Of a DNA stretch of 64,000 bases, positions 34,799 through 42,996 are shown piece by piece. A model generated the notes under the pieces. The model was not told the origin of the DNA and did not search any database. It saw only the letters and a program-made list of their open reading frames with translations. Positions within the stretch are counted from its first letter, which is position 1. Every line of letters begins with the position of its first letter. Both the position numbers and the translations under genes were made by a program. Location: positions 263,529-327,528 of the forward strand of contig CP070686.1 of the NCBI GenBank assembly GCA_020353055.1. The letters are read 5' to 3'. Source of the stretch: Caldifarciminota bacterium (GTDB taxonomy: Bacteria; Hydrothermota; Tepidihabitantia; SM23-42).

Positions 34799-35544
34799 TG
34801 CCGAGATGCTATCGGGCTGATCTACACGTGCATACTTGCCTCTCACCATGTGCTGACCTAACCATGTCGCCAAAAAGAATTGTCGAAACCGGACTCAAAA
34901 AAGACCTTGATATTATCGCCGTGTGCGACCACAACTCTGCGGAGAACGTCGCTGCTGCAATCAAAGCCTCCCGCAATACTGAATTAACGGTGCTTGCTGG
35001 TATGGAAATAACCAGTTCGGAGGAAGCCCATGTAATCGGTTTATTCAGTACGTCTGATGCAGCACAAATATTGCAGGATCTGATATATGAAAATCTGACC
35101 GCGGGTGATAATGATGAAAGATTATTCGGTGCGCAAATAGTGGTAAATGAGTTCGATGAAATTGAGGGTTACAACAAGAGATTACTCATCGGCGCCACGA
35201 ATCTGACGATTGGAAGAATCGTTGACGAAATACATCGATTGAAAGGTATAGCGATTGCCTCTCATGTCGATCGAGAAGCGTACAGCATCATTGGTCAGCT
35301 GGGATTCATCCCGGAGGATCTCGATTTTGATGCTTTAGAGATATCGTCTGCGCTAACGATAGCAGAGGCGAAAAATAGATTCCCCGAAATAGATAAATAC
35401 ACTCTCGTGTCATCTTCTGATGCACACTTTCTCGACGACATCGGGAATGCATCCACCCAATTAATGCTCGAAGACCCTACGCTGGAAGAACTCAGGAAAG
35501 CATTCAGGAAAATCGACGGACGATGCGTATTATCACAGGCGTAA
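34798..35544 (+). CDS. PHP-domain phosphoesterase
   Basis: 248 residues. The metal ligands of the PHP fold are visible: HVH in ADLHVHTCLSPC, DH in AVCDHNS, Glu in AGMEITSSEE, the histidine of IASHVDRE and the DAH of SSSDAHFLD. PHP enzymes hydrolyse phosphoesters, from histidinol phosphate to nucleotides and RNA. The usual HydABC-linked copies have no proven substrate. ATG 34798 shares one base with the stop of the DRTGG gene. Inside this cassette it could remove a phosphate placed by the RsbW-like kinase. Confidence 0.88.
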   Translation: MPRCYRADLHVHTCLSPCADLTMSPKRIVETGLKKDLDIIAVCDHNSAENVAAAIKASRNTELTVLAGMEITSSEEAHVIGLFSTSDAAQILQDLIYENLTAGDNDERLFGAQIVVNEFDEIEGYNKRLLIGATNLTIGRIVDEIHRLKGIAIASHVDREAYSIIGQLGFIPEDLDFDALEISSALTIAEAKNRFPEIDKYTLVSSSDAHFLDDIGNASTQLMLEDPTLEELRKAFRKIDGRCVLSQA

Positions 35545-35547
35545 CTT

Positions 35548-36099
35548 GTGGAGGATCTATCACTTCATATTCTGGATATAATCGAAAATTCATTGGCGGC
35601 CGAAGCAACAGATATAGAAGTCCAAGTCGAAGAACGAATTACCGAAAACATATTGATCATCAAGATCAAGGACAATGGTAAGGGGATGGACAAAGAAACG
35701 CTGGTTAATGTGCTGGACCCCTTTTATACAACAAAGACGACCAGAGCCGTCGGCCTCGGCCTGTCTATGCTAGCCCAAGCTTCAAAAGAAGCAGATGGCA
35801 GTTTTGACATAAAATCCAAACCAGGCGAAGGTACCGACATTACGGCTCAGTTCGTGTATAATCATATAGACCGAAAACCCCTCGGCAACATGGCCGAAAC
35901 AATTGCTGCATGCCTGGCCAGCCTTGGACCCGGAACCGACCTCAGGTATCGGCACTCCAGGAATAACAATGAGTTTCTTTTTGACACAAAAGAAATCAGG
36001 AAGATACTCTCAGACGTCGAAATAAATAATGTCGAAATCATATCATTTTTAAAGAAACATCTAGAAGAAGGTTTGATCGAAATTAGCGAAAAGGAGTAA
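35548..36099 (+). CDS. Small GHKL (HATPase_c) ATP-binding protein
   Basis: 183 residues. The first 110 form a histidine-kinase-type ATP-binding domain (DIIENSLAAEATD, DNGKGMD, FYTTK, GLGLSML, GEGTDI). It lacks an H-box dimerisation domain, so it is not a complete kinase. The C-terminal 70 residues are a short helical domain of unknown kind. A GTG start lies three bases after the PHP gene. It is the last member of the signalling block before the electron-transfer subunits. Whether it phosphorylates a protein or only binds ATP cannot be told. Confidence 0.82.
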   Translation: MEDLSLHILDIIENSLAAEATDIEVQVEERITENILIIKIKDNGKGMDKETLVNVLDPFYTTKTTRAVGLGLSMLAQASKEADGSFDIKSKPGEGTDITAQFVYNHIDRKPLGNMAETIAACLASLGPGTDLRYRHSRNNNEFLFDTKEIRKILSDVEINNVEIISFLKKHLEEGLIEISEKE

Positions 36100-36102
36100 T
36101 AA

Positions 36103-36486
36103 ATGAAAAAACTGAAAATCGGTGACTTGGAAAAAATCCGTGATAAGGTTCGCAGAACGGCAGTACTGAGACAGGGTAAGGCGCGAGCAAAAGTCACAGT
36201 ACACATGGGAACCTGCGGAATCGCGGCAGGTGCGCGTGAGATTCTCTCAAGTCTACTCGAGGATATCCGAAAGAAAAAACTCGACGACGTGATTGTCACG
36301 ACATCTGGTTGCGCAGGACTATGCAGCCGCGAACCGATGGCGACAATAGAAGTCACGGGTAAACCACCAGTGAAGTATGTGGATTTAACGACTGAAAAAA
36401 TGCGGAAAATACTGAACCAACACATTATCAAAGGCACGATCGTCAACGAGTACGCACTTGCCGTTGGCAGCGAGAGGACCCATTGA
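36103..36486 (+). CDS. Thioredoxin-like [2Fe-2S] ferredoxin
   Basis: 127 residues. The fold is that of the NuoE C-terminal half: the first cysteine in HMGTCGIAAGA, and the pair in SGCAGLCSREP. Only three cysteines are clear in this pattern, as the first pair is reduced to one, so cluster type needs care. An AAGGAG ribosome site lies six bases before the ATG. It resembles the small ferredoxin that accompanies HydB in several anaerobic hydrogenase operons and also the N-terminal domain of the next protein. Confidence 0.8.
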   Translation: MKKLKIGDLEKIRDKVRRTAVLRQGKARAKVTVHMGTCGIAAGAREILSSLLEDIRKKKLDDVIVTTSGCAGLCSREPMATIEVTGKPPVKYVDLTTEKMRKILNQHIIKGTIVNEYALAVGSERTH

Positions 36487-36588
36487 AAGGGTACGTGCCA
36501 GTGAGATCCGCACACCTTACCCTTGCGTCCAAAACGGGCCTCTTAACCCTGACCGTCAGACGCAACCTTTTAAAACTAGGAGGTTAGT
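36486..36588 (+). other. Intercistronic region with two potential RNA hairpins
   Basis: Two long-range inverted repeats fill this gap. AAGGGTA (36487-36493) pairs with TACCCTT (36518-36524), and TTGCGTC (36523-36529) pairs with GACGCAA (36559-36565). They overlap by two bases, so they could be alternative or stacked. The AGGAGG ribosome site of the next gene follows at 36578-36583. No promoter box is clear. It may be an mRNA processing or translation-control element. Confidence 0.4.
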
Positions 36589-39500
36589 TTGAAAGAATTC
36601 CGAACGCATTTGCTAGTGTGCGCTGGAACTGGATGTGTAGCAGCAGGGTCATACGATATCAAAAAAGCGCTCGAGAAAGAAATTGTAAAAAGGAAACTGC
36701 ACAACGAGGTAAGGGTCGTCGCAACTGGCTGTAATGGATTTTGTGAACGGGGACCGATCGTAGTCGTTCAGCCAGACGGAATATTCTATCAAAAGCTCAA
36801 ACCGAAAGATATCCCCATCCTTGTGGAAGAACATCTGCTAAAGGGAAGACCCGTGAAGAACCTGATGTACGTACCTCCGGCCGAGGAAAAACCTATACCG
36901 AAAATGATGGACATCGGGTTTTTCAGCCATCAAAGGCTTATTGTATTGAAGAATCGCGGTCGCATCGATCCCGAGAACATCGACGAGTATATAGCTTTTG
37001 AAGGATACCAGGCGCTTGAAAAAGCACTCACCGAGATGAATCCCGAAGACATAATCAACGAAGTCAAAGATGCCGGGCTGAGGGGGCGTGGTGGTGCTGG
37101 CTTTCCTACTGGGCTGAAATGGGAATTGTGCAGTAAAACACCTGGTGACGTAAAATATGTAGTGTGCAATGCCGACGAGGGTGACCCCGGTGCTTTCATG
37201 GACCGAAGTATACTGGAAGCGGATCCACATGCTGTGCTCGAAGGTATGATCATCGGTGCCCGCGCGATTGGTGCAACAAACGGCTATATTTACGTGCGCA
37301 CCGAGTATCCGCTCGCTCTGCAAAGAATAAGGATTGCGATCGAGCAGGCAGAAAGTTACGGATTGCTTGGTCAAGATATCTTAGGCACCGGATTTGATTT
37401 CTCCATTGAAGTCAAACGCGGTGCGGGCGCATTCGTCTCTGGTGAAGAAACTTCTCTGCTTGCGGCGATCGAAGGAAAAATTGGCATTCCGAAACAACGT
37501 CCCCCATATCCTGTCCAAAAGGGTCTATGGAGGAAACCGACTAGTATCAATAATGTAGAAACGTGGGCGAACGTATCGCATATCATACTACGCGGCGCCA
37601 AATGGTACTCGGAAATAGGGACCGAAGGAAGCAAGGGTACCAAAATATTCTCCCTCGTAGGCAAGATCAACAACACGGGACTAGTCGAGGTACCGATGGG
37701 CATCACCATGAAAGATATCATTTACGAGATTGGTGGCGGAATACCAAACAATAAACAGATAAAAGCAGTGCAGACCGGTGGCCCCTCGGGTGGTTGCATA
37801 CCCAGAAACATGCTCGACCTTGCGATTGACTATGAAAGTCTACGAAAGGCCGGTTCGATGATGGGATCGGGTGGTATGATCGTAATGGACGAAGACACTT
37901 GCATGGTCGATGTGGCAAAATATTTCATGAACTTCCTGCGTGACGAATCGTGCGGAAAGTGTTTGTCCTGTCGCGAGGGCACTCAACGAATATGGGAAAT
38001 ACTGGACCGCATCACTAAAGGCAGAGGTACATCCGCCGACATCACTCTATTAGAGGAATTGGCACAAGCCACCAAAGATGCTTCAATGTGCGGACTCGGA
38101 CAGACTGCGGCCAACCCCGTGCTCAGCACGCTCAACTATTTCATGGATGAATATGAGGCACATATCAAATACAAGAAATGCCCTGCCGTAGTATGCAAAA
38201 GCATGATCTCATCTCCTTGTCAACATACATGCCCAATTGCCACCGAAGCTCCGCAATACATTGCCTACATCGCGCACGGCGAATTCGAGAAGGCGTATGA
38301 CATCATTCTTAAAGACAATCCGCTTCTGAATGTGTGTGCACGTGTCTGTCATCACCCGTGCGAGACAAAATGCCGAGCTGGACAGGGCGGTAAACCGATT
38401 GCTATCCGGGAACTCAAACGAGCCGCGATCGAACACAGTAATGGACGGACGCGACCCAAAGTTCGAAAAGCATCAGGTGAAAAGGTTGCGATCATTGGTT
38501 CGGGACCTTCTGGACTGACGGCAGCTCACGCCCTTGCGCATATGGGCTACGCTCCAACGATTTTCGAAGCGCTGCCCATCGCCGGCGGTATGCTCGCCGT
38601 GGGTATACCAGAATACCGATTACCCAAAAAAGCTCTGAAAGAAGACATAAATCGTGTTCTAAATGCTGGTGTCGAACTCAAACTGGAACATAAACTGGGC
38701 AGAGATTTCATGCTTGAAGATCTATTCAAACAGGACTACCGCGCTGTCTACATTGCAGTGGGTGCCCACAAAAGCATCAAACTCGGCATACCGAACGAAG
38801 AAGCAAATGGCGTAATTCCAGCAATGCGTTTTCTGACTGATGTCAGTGTCGGAAAACAAGTAAAAATAGGTAATCGTGTTGGAGTCATAGGCGGCGGCAA
38901 CTCAGCAGTCGATGCTGCTCGCGTGGCAAACCGGCTGCCAAATGTTCACAAGGTCACAATCATTTATCGTCGAACACGAAACGAAATGCCCGCCTATGCC
39001 GAAGAGATCGAAAGCGCATTGGAAGAGGGTATCGAGATCAAATTCCTCACGGCACCGAGCGAAATTGTTGTAAAGGATGGAAGCATCGCTGGTGTCAAAT
39101 GCACCAAAATGAATTTAGGCACAGTAGACAAGAGCGGACGGCGGCGGCCGATACCAATAAAGAATTCGGAAATTGTTATCGAAATCGACACACTCATTTC
39201 TGCAATCAGCGAACAACCGGATCTGTCTTTTTTTGAGAAGGAAAATGATTTTGAAATCACCGGTTGGAATACGTTCGTCGTCGACAAGGAATCGCTGTCA
39301 ACAAATGTCGCCGGTGTCTTTGCCGGTGGCGATGCGATACGCGGTCCCAGTTCGGTCATCGAAGCAATGGCTGACGGTAAGAGAGTTGCCGAGGCAATGG
39401 ATAAATATTTGAAGAACAAGCATATTACATTCGAGTATAGAGTTACCAGGCCATCTGTATATGTCGAGCCTGTAAAACTAACAGTTGAAGAAACACTTGA

Positions 39501-39663
39501 GAGCACGAGACAAGAACCGAGGAAGACAAAACCTGCGGCTCGTAGCAAGACTTTTACAGAGGTGGATCTCGGTTTCAGTAAAAGCGCTGCAATAAAGGAA
39601 GCGAAACGCTGTCTGAGATGCGATCTGGAAATCAAAGAAGAGGACGAAAAGGAGCAATCATGA
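36589..39663 (+). CDS. NuoF/HydB-like flavoprotein fused to a GltD-like FAD/NAD(P)H oxidoreductase
   Basis: 1024 residues in three parts. Residues 1-90 are a thioredoxin-like [2Fe-2S] domain (Cys11, 16, 48, 52). Residues 100-525 are NuoF: the FMN/NADH site (GRGGAGFPTG, 166-175; CNADEGDPGAF) and [4Fe-4S] ligands Cys455, 458, 461 and 501. From about 530 the protein is a glutamate-synthase small-subunit type: eight cysteines for two [4Fe-4S] clusters (CxxxC 544-548; CARVC, CETKC 583-595), an FAD site (IIGSGPSGLTAA, about 634), a second Rossmann site (VIGGGNSAVDAA) and a terminal GGDAIRGPS FAD loop. The ferredoxin tail usual in HydB is thus replaced by GltD. The protein could connect NADH oxidation to NADPH or to the GltB-like enzyme downstream. 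TTG start, with AGGAGG five bases upstream. Confidence 0.9.
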   Translation: MKEFRTHLLVCAGTGCVAAGSYDIKKALEKEIVKRKLHNEVRVVATGCNGFCERGPIVVVQPDGIFYQKLKPKDIPILVEEHLLKGRPVKNLMYVPPAEEKPIPKMMDIGFFSHQRLIVLKNRGRIDPENIDEYIAFEGYQALEKALTEMNPEDIINEVKDAGLRGRGGAGFPTGLKWELCSKTPGDVKYVVCNADEGDPGAFMDRSILEADPHAVLEGMIIGARAIGATNGYIYVRTEYPLALQRIRIAIEQAESYGLLGQDILGTGFDFSIEVKRGAGAFVSGEETSLLAAIEGKIGIPKQRPPYPVQKGLWRKPTSINNVETWANVSHIILRGAKWYSEIGTEGSKGTKIFSLVGKINNTGLVEVPMGITMKDIIYEIGGGIPNNKQIKAVQTGGPSGGCIPRNMLDLAIDYESLRKAGSMMGSGGMIVMDEDTCMVDVAKYFMNFLRDESCGKCLSCREGTQRIWEILDRITKGRGTSADITLLEELAQATKDASMCGLGQTAANPVLSTLNYFMDEYEAHIKYKKCPAVVCKSMISSPCQHTCPIATEAPQYIAYIAHGEFEKAYDIILKDNPLLNVCARVCHHPCETKCRAGQGGKPIAIRELKRAAIEHSNGRTRPKVRKASGEKVAIIGSGPSGLTAAHALAHMGYAPTIFEALPIAGGMLAVGIPEYRLPKKALKEDINRVLNAGVELKLEHKLGRDFMLEDLFKQDYRAVYIAVGAHKSIKLGIPNEEANGVIPAMRFLTDVSVGKQVKIGNRVGVIGGGNSAVDAARVANRLPNVHKVTIIYRRTRNEMPAYAEEIESALEEGIEIKFLTAPSEIVVKDGSIAGVKCTKMNLGTVDKSGRRRPIPIKNSEIVIEIDTLISAISEQPDLSFFEKENDFEITGWNTFVVDKESLSTNVAGVFAGGDAIRGPSSVIEAMADGKRVAEAMDKYLKNKHITFEYRVTRPSVYVEPVKLTVEETLESTRQEPRKTKPAARSKTFTEVDLGFSKSAAIKEAKRCLRCDLEIKEEDEKEQS

Positions 39664-40364
39664 TAAGCTTCATTTTGAATGGACTCGATGTACAGACCGA
39701 GGACGGGTCCACTATTTTGGAGGCCTGTAAGTTCTACGGTATCGAAATACCAACCCTTTGTTATAACGAGGGGTTGAGACCTTATGGCGGATGCCGCTTA
39801 TGTCTGGTGGAAATAGGCTCCGGTGAAAACAGTAGACTCGTCAGCTCCTGCACTTACCCGGTTGAAGAAGGTCTCAATGTTCGAACTAATACCAAAAGGG
39901 TCGTAGATGCCCGGAAGATGATGATCGAATTACTGGTTTCGATATGCCCGCAGTCAAAGACTGTACAGGACCTCGCGTCTAAATACCATGTAACACGGGT
40001 GCGTTTTCCGGTGCGCAACGATAACTGCGTACTCTGTGGGTTATGTGTTCGAATGTGTAAGGAACAGATGCAGTCCGGAGCAATCGGTTTCAGCGAGCGC
40101 GGTTACAAGAAGAAAATAGTCACACCCTTCAATATCCGGTCAGAACAATGCCGCCTATGTGGTGGTTGTATATATATCTGTCCTGCATGTCAGATGCGGT
40201 GTCAGGGGCCTGATGCGGAAACCGACCTTTGCAGTGGGTGTCTGTCTCTCGAACCAACCTGTATCGAAACACATGATGACTATCAGTGCTGGATGGGCAC
40301 CACCGGCGACTGTGGAACATGTGAAGGAAGACCGGATCAGCGGACGAAACCAGACAACAGATGA
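39660..40364 (+). CDS. NuoG/HydA N-terminal-type Fe-S protein without catalytic domain, Cys-rich tail
   Basis: 234 residues from ATG 39660 (ATGA overlap with NuoF; AAAAGGAG upstream). A plant-type [2Fe-2S] ferredoxin (Cys34, 45, 48, 64) is followed by the NuoG linker. The usual His-Cys3 cluster motif has been lost: the segment reads SICPQSKTVQDL. Two [4Fe-4S] motifs are intact (Cys123/126/129/133 and Cys164/167/170/174). The H-cluster or molybdopterin domain that normally follows in HydA, NuoG or FdhA is missing. Instead a 55-residue tail with eight cysteines (for example CSGC, CGTC) ends the protein. It can serve only as an electron relay between NuoF and another partner. Confidence 0.85.
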   Translation: MISFILNGLDVQTEDGSTILEACKFYGIEIPTLCYNEGLRPYGGCRLCLVEIGSGENSRLVSSCTYPVEEGLNVRTNTKRVVDARKMMIELLVSICPQSKTVQDLASKYHVTRVRFPVRNDNCVLCGLCVRMCKEQMQSGAIGFSERGYKKKIVTPFNIRSEQCRLCGGCIYICPACQMRCQGPDAETDLCSGCLSLEPTCIETHDDYQCWMGTTGDCGTCEGRPDQRTKPDNR

Positions 40365-40744
40365 CCGATGACAGATAACTGTAAGATTAGGGAAAAATTG
40401 TCCAAAATTATGATACCGAAGTCCGTATCGTTCAGTATCCAATGGCAACCTATGAATACAGAGAAACACACGGATGACAGCATGGCAGGGTGTAATGAAA
40501 CGATTGCCAGTCTGTCTCAGGCACGAGATATATCTGAAGAATTTATCGACATCAGTTTGTGCGACAGTTTAATTGACATCTATGATAAATCGGGCCATCA
40601 GTTAGATAACTCAGCTGTAGCCTGGAGTAAGTTTAAAAGGGAAGCAAAGATGGTAAATGACCGTATCCGTAACCTTTGCTTACGAAACGGGCATCGTAAC
40701 CGTTCACCCTTACCTGTTTGCATTGAGGAACGAAAGGAGAAGAC
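40365..40744 (+). other. 380-base gap between the NuoG-like and GltB-like genes
   Basis: No promoter with both boxes, no terminator and no RNA fold is clear. A TTGACA at 40573-40578 lacks a good -10 box. The only content is the open frame listed separately at 40368-40766. AAAGGAG (40734-40740) before 40745 belongs to the GltB-like gene. Confidence 0.5.
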
Positions 40745-40766
40745 ATGCCCTCATTATCAAGAATGA
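40368..40766 (+). CDS. Doubtful open frame filling the gap before the GltB-like gene
   Basis: 132 codons without a stop from ATG 40368, overlapping the GltB-like start by 22 bases. There is no ribosome site, no recognised domain, and the composition (Ser, Ile, Asn, Asp, several Cys) differs from neighbouring proteins. A frame this long by chance in 380 bases is unlikely but possible. It might be a real small protein or a decayed gene. Confidence 0.2.
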   Translation: MTDNCKIREKLSKIMIPKSVSFSIQWQPMNTEKHTDDSMAGCNETIASLSQARDISEEFIDISLCDSLIDIYDKSGHQLDNSAVAWSKFKREAKMVNDRIRNLCLRNGHRNRSPLPVCIEERKEKTCPHYQE

Positions 40767-42328
40767 ATGCCTCTGCGGCAACATTAACAAAAAATAGAAC
40801 TGAAGATTCGATCGTTCCGTTGAGCGGAATGTGCGTTACATGTGTAGATGGTTGTATTGGTATGTGTGAAATAGGCAAATCGGCATACCGCGGACACGAA
40901 GTCATATACCCGCAGCCGTTCGGCATCCTGACCGCTGCATCAGAGAAGAACTACCCGGTGGATTATTCCCACTTCAACATCATGGGTACGGCAGTAGGAG
41001 CGATGGGTGTGGAAGCCGATCCAGATAAAGCAATTTTCCCGAACGTCATGATTGAACAGAAGATAGGTCTCAACAATGACATCAAACTCAAGTTCCCAAT
41101 GGTCGTCCCTGGATTGGGTTCGACAAATGTCGCCAAGAACAACTGGGATGGGTTGGCGATCGGTACTGCATTATCCGGTGCTATGCTGACGATAGGTGAA
41201 AATGTTGTCGCCATGGACATGAATAGTGAGATAAAAGGCGGAAAAATACTCCGTGCTCCTGATCTCGAGCAGCGCGTGAAACTCTACAAAGACTGGCAAA
41301 GAGACGGCTATGGTATGATCATCGTCCAGGCTAATGTTGAAGACACGAGACTTGGCGTTCAGGAATTCGCCATTCAGAAACTGGGCGTCGAGACAGTCGA
41401 GCTCAAATGGGGGCAGGGTGCCAAGGACATAGGTGGAGAAGTCAAGATCAAAGACCTCAAGAAGGCACAAGAACTTAGGAAGCGCGGCTATGTAGTATTA
41501 CCCGATCCGCTCGACCCGGACGTCATCAAGGCGTTTGAACACAAAACGTTCACCGAATTCGAACGGCATTCGCGCATCGGCATGGTCGACGAAGAGTCAT
41601 TCGTGAAACGCGTCGAAGAACTACGTAAAGCCGGCGCCAAGCATGTATTCCTGAAAACAGGCGCCTACCGACCGGCCGACCTGGCGCGGGCAGTGAAATA
41701 TTCTTCCATCGCCAAGATCGAACTGCTGACCATTGATGGAGCAGGAGGCGGCACTGGCATGAGTCCGTGGCACATGATGAATGAATGGGGTATGCCACCG
41801 GTTGAGATCCATTCTTTGGCGTACTTCTATACAGACAAGCTAGCCAAAAAAGGCGATTATGTACCGTCTCTGGCATTTGCCGGTGGGATTGCATTCGAAG
41901 ATCAGATCTTTAAAGCCCTCGCCCTTGGTGCACCGTATACAAAAATCGTCGGTATGGCTCGTGGACCACTTTGCGCAGCAATGGTGGGCAAAACCATCGG
42001 CAAGAAGATCGATGAAGGTGAGATACCAGTATTTGTCGAACGGTTTGGAAATAAGAAAGAGGAAATTTTCGTCACGGCATCAAAGTTGAAGAAAGAACTC
42101 GGCAAGGATTTCGACCGTGTTCCCCCTGGTGCACTGGGTGTCTATACTTACGTTGAGAGAATGGCTCAGGGATTGAAACAACTTATGACCGGGAACCGCA
42201 AATTCGCTCTCAAGTACATCACCCGTGATGATATTGCATCTTTAACAAAAGATGCCGCGAATATTTCGGGCATCCCTTATGTTATGGATGTCGACAAGGA
42301 AGAAGTTGAAAAAATCCTAAACGGATAG
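40745..42328 (+). CDS. GltB-like FMN-binding glutamate-synthase-family protein
   Basis: 527 residues matching the FMN/2-oxoglutarate half of glutamate synthase (GltB2-type). Visible are the long alpha/beta barrel with KFPMVVPGLGS, LTIDGAGGGTGMSP (FMN-phosphate site) and LAFAGGIAFEDQIFKALALGA. Near the N-terminus four cysteines (Cys30, 33, 37, 41; CVTCVDGCIGMC) may hold an Fe-S cluster. The glutaminase domain and the C-terminal GltC-type helix of the full enzyme are absent. Ammonia, or a separate amidotransferase, would be needed to make glutamate. Electrons could come from the GltD domain of the NuoF fusion upstream. AAAGGAG lies six bases before the ATG. Other members of the family have roles outside glutamate synthesis, so the reaction is inferred. 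Confidence 0.85.
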   Translation: MPSLSRMNASAATLTKNRTEDSIVPLSGMCVTCVDGCIGMCEIGKSAYRGHEVIYPQPFGILTAASEKNYPVDYSHFNIMGTAVGAMGVEADPDKAIFPNVMIEQKIGLNNDIKLKFPMVVPGLGSTNVAKNNWDGLAIGTALSGAMLTIGENVVAMDMNSEIKGGKILRAPDLEQRVKLYKDWQRDGYGMIIVQANVEDTRLGVQEFAIQKLGVETVELKWGQGAKDIGGEVKIKDLKKAQELRKRGYVVLPDPLDPDVIKAFEHKTFTEFERHSRIGMVDEESFVKRVEELRKAGAKHVFLKTGAYRPADLARAVKYSSIAKIELLTIDGAGGGTGMSPWHMMNEWGMPPVEIHSLAYFYTDKLAKKGDYVPSLAFAGGIAFEDQIFKALALGAPYTKIVGMARGPLCAAMVGKTIGKKIDEGEIPVFVERFGNKKEEIFVTASKLKKELGKDFDRVPPGALGVYTYVERMAQGLKQLMTGNRKFALKYITRDDIASLTKDAANISGIPYVMDVDKEEVEKILNG

Positions 42329-42348
42329 CTGAGTACTGATAACTGATA

Positions 42349-42645
42349 TCAGTCTGTTTGCGTTCTCTCCTGCACCATATTCTTGAATATCTTGGAAGGA
42401 CGGAAAAACGGTACGTAGCGGTCAGCGAGCGTATATACTTTACCGCTCTTCGGTGCCTTTGCAGTTCTGCCTGGCCGTTTCCTTAGCTCGAATGTCCCGA
42501 ATCTTCTCAGTTCTACCCTTTTGTTTTGTATTAAGATATCAAAAAGAGTATCCAAAAATGTGTCAATCAGCTTTTCGATATCCGTCTTAGTGTACGCCGG
42601 GCCTATCTTTTCGGCGATTTTTTCAATCAAAAATTCCCTTCGCAT
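42349..42645 (-). CDS. HU/IHF-family DNA-binding protein
   Basis: 98 residues with the HU fold: MRREFLIEKIAEKIG N-terminal helix, FGTFELRKRPGRTAKAPKSGK at the DNA-contacting arm and a FRPSKIFKNMV tail. HU proteins bend DNA and organise the nucleoid as dimers. The YVPFFRPSK end is closer to HU/IHF-alpha types. An AAGGAGG ribosome site precedes the ATG, and a consensus promoter lies about 90 bases upstream. It converges on the GltB-like gene. Confidence 0.92.
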   Translation of the reverse strand: MRREFLIEKIAEKIGPAYTKTDIEKLIDTFLDTLFDILIQNKRVELRRFGTFELRKRPGRTAKAPKSGKVYTLADRYVPFFRPSKIFKNMVQERTQTD

Positions 42646-42734
42646 TATTCCTCCTTGCTATTTATTATCCTTCCGAGTGTTGATTGCACGCGTGCCCTGA
42701 GTTACAGAGCAATGGATACCCATGGCGACAATTT

Positions 42735-42762
42735 ATTATACTCAAACGAAGCCACCTGTCAA
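42735..42762 (-). promoter_or_regulatory. Promoter of the HU gene
   Basis: Minus-strand TTGACA (42757-42762), 16-base spacer, TATAAT (42735-42740); leader of about 80 bases. Confidence 0.8.
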
Positions 42763-42808
42763 TGCTTATATCACGAAATTACGAATGAAAATCCAACCGC
42801 TCCGAATC

Positions 42809-42979
42809 TCATACTCCCATCTGCTTTTTCCGTCTCTTAGTCTTCCTGCGCTCATCCCATGATCGACGATCACTCTTCGATACCTTTCCCTTCTCAATCA
42901 ATTTGCGAAATTGCTTTTCCGAAAGTAGTTTCCTTCTTTCACTCTTACGCCGCTCGGTTTTCTTTCTGGTCTCCTTCAT
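42809..42979 (-). CDS. 56-residue highly basic protein
   Basis: A short gene with full expression signals: its own TTGACA/TAAAAT promoter, GGGAGG seven bases before the ATG, and a stop at 42809. The product begins MKETRKKTERRK and ends KTKRRKKQMGV. Nearly half of the residues are Lys or Arg, with acidic and hydrophobic residues spaced as in a helix (LLSEKQFRKLIEKGKVSKSD). It looks like an RNA- or ribosome-binding protein, similar in size and charge to S21 or S20-like proteins but without their motifs. The family is not recognised. Confidence 0.75.
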   Translation of the reverse strand: MKETRKKTERRKSERRKLLSEKQFRKLIEKGKVSKSDRRSWDERRKTKRRKKQMGV

Positions 42980-42996
42980 GAAATACCTCCCTCACA

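Noticed and set aside
40573-40578. TTGACA in the gap before the GltB-like gene as a promoter
   Set aside because: No acceptable -10 box lies 15-19 bases downstream.
42342-42353. ACTGATATCAGT palindrome between the GltB-like and HU genes as a terminator
   Set aside because: It lacks G/C pairs and a T-run and overlaps the HU stop; not a convincing bidirectional terminator.
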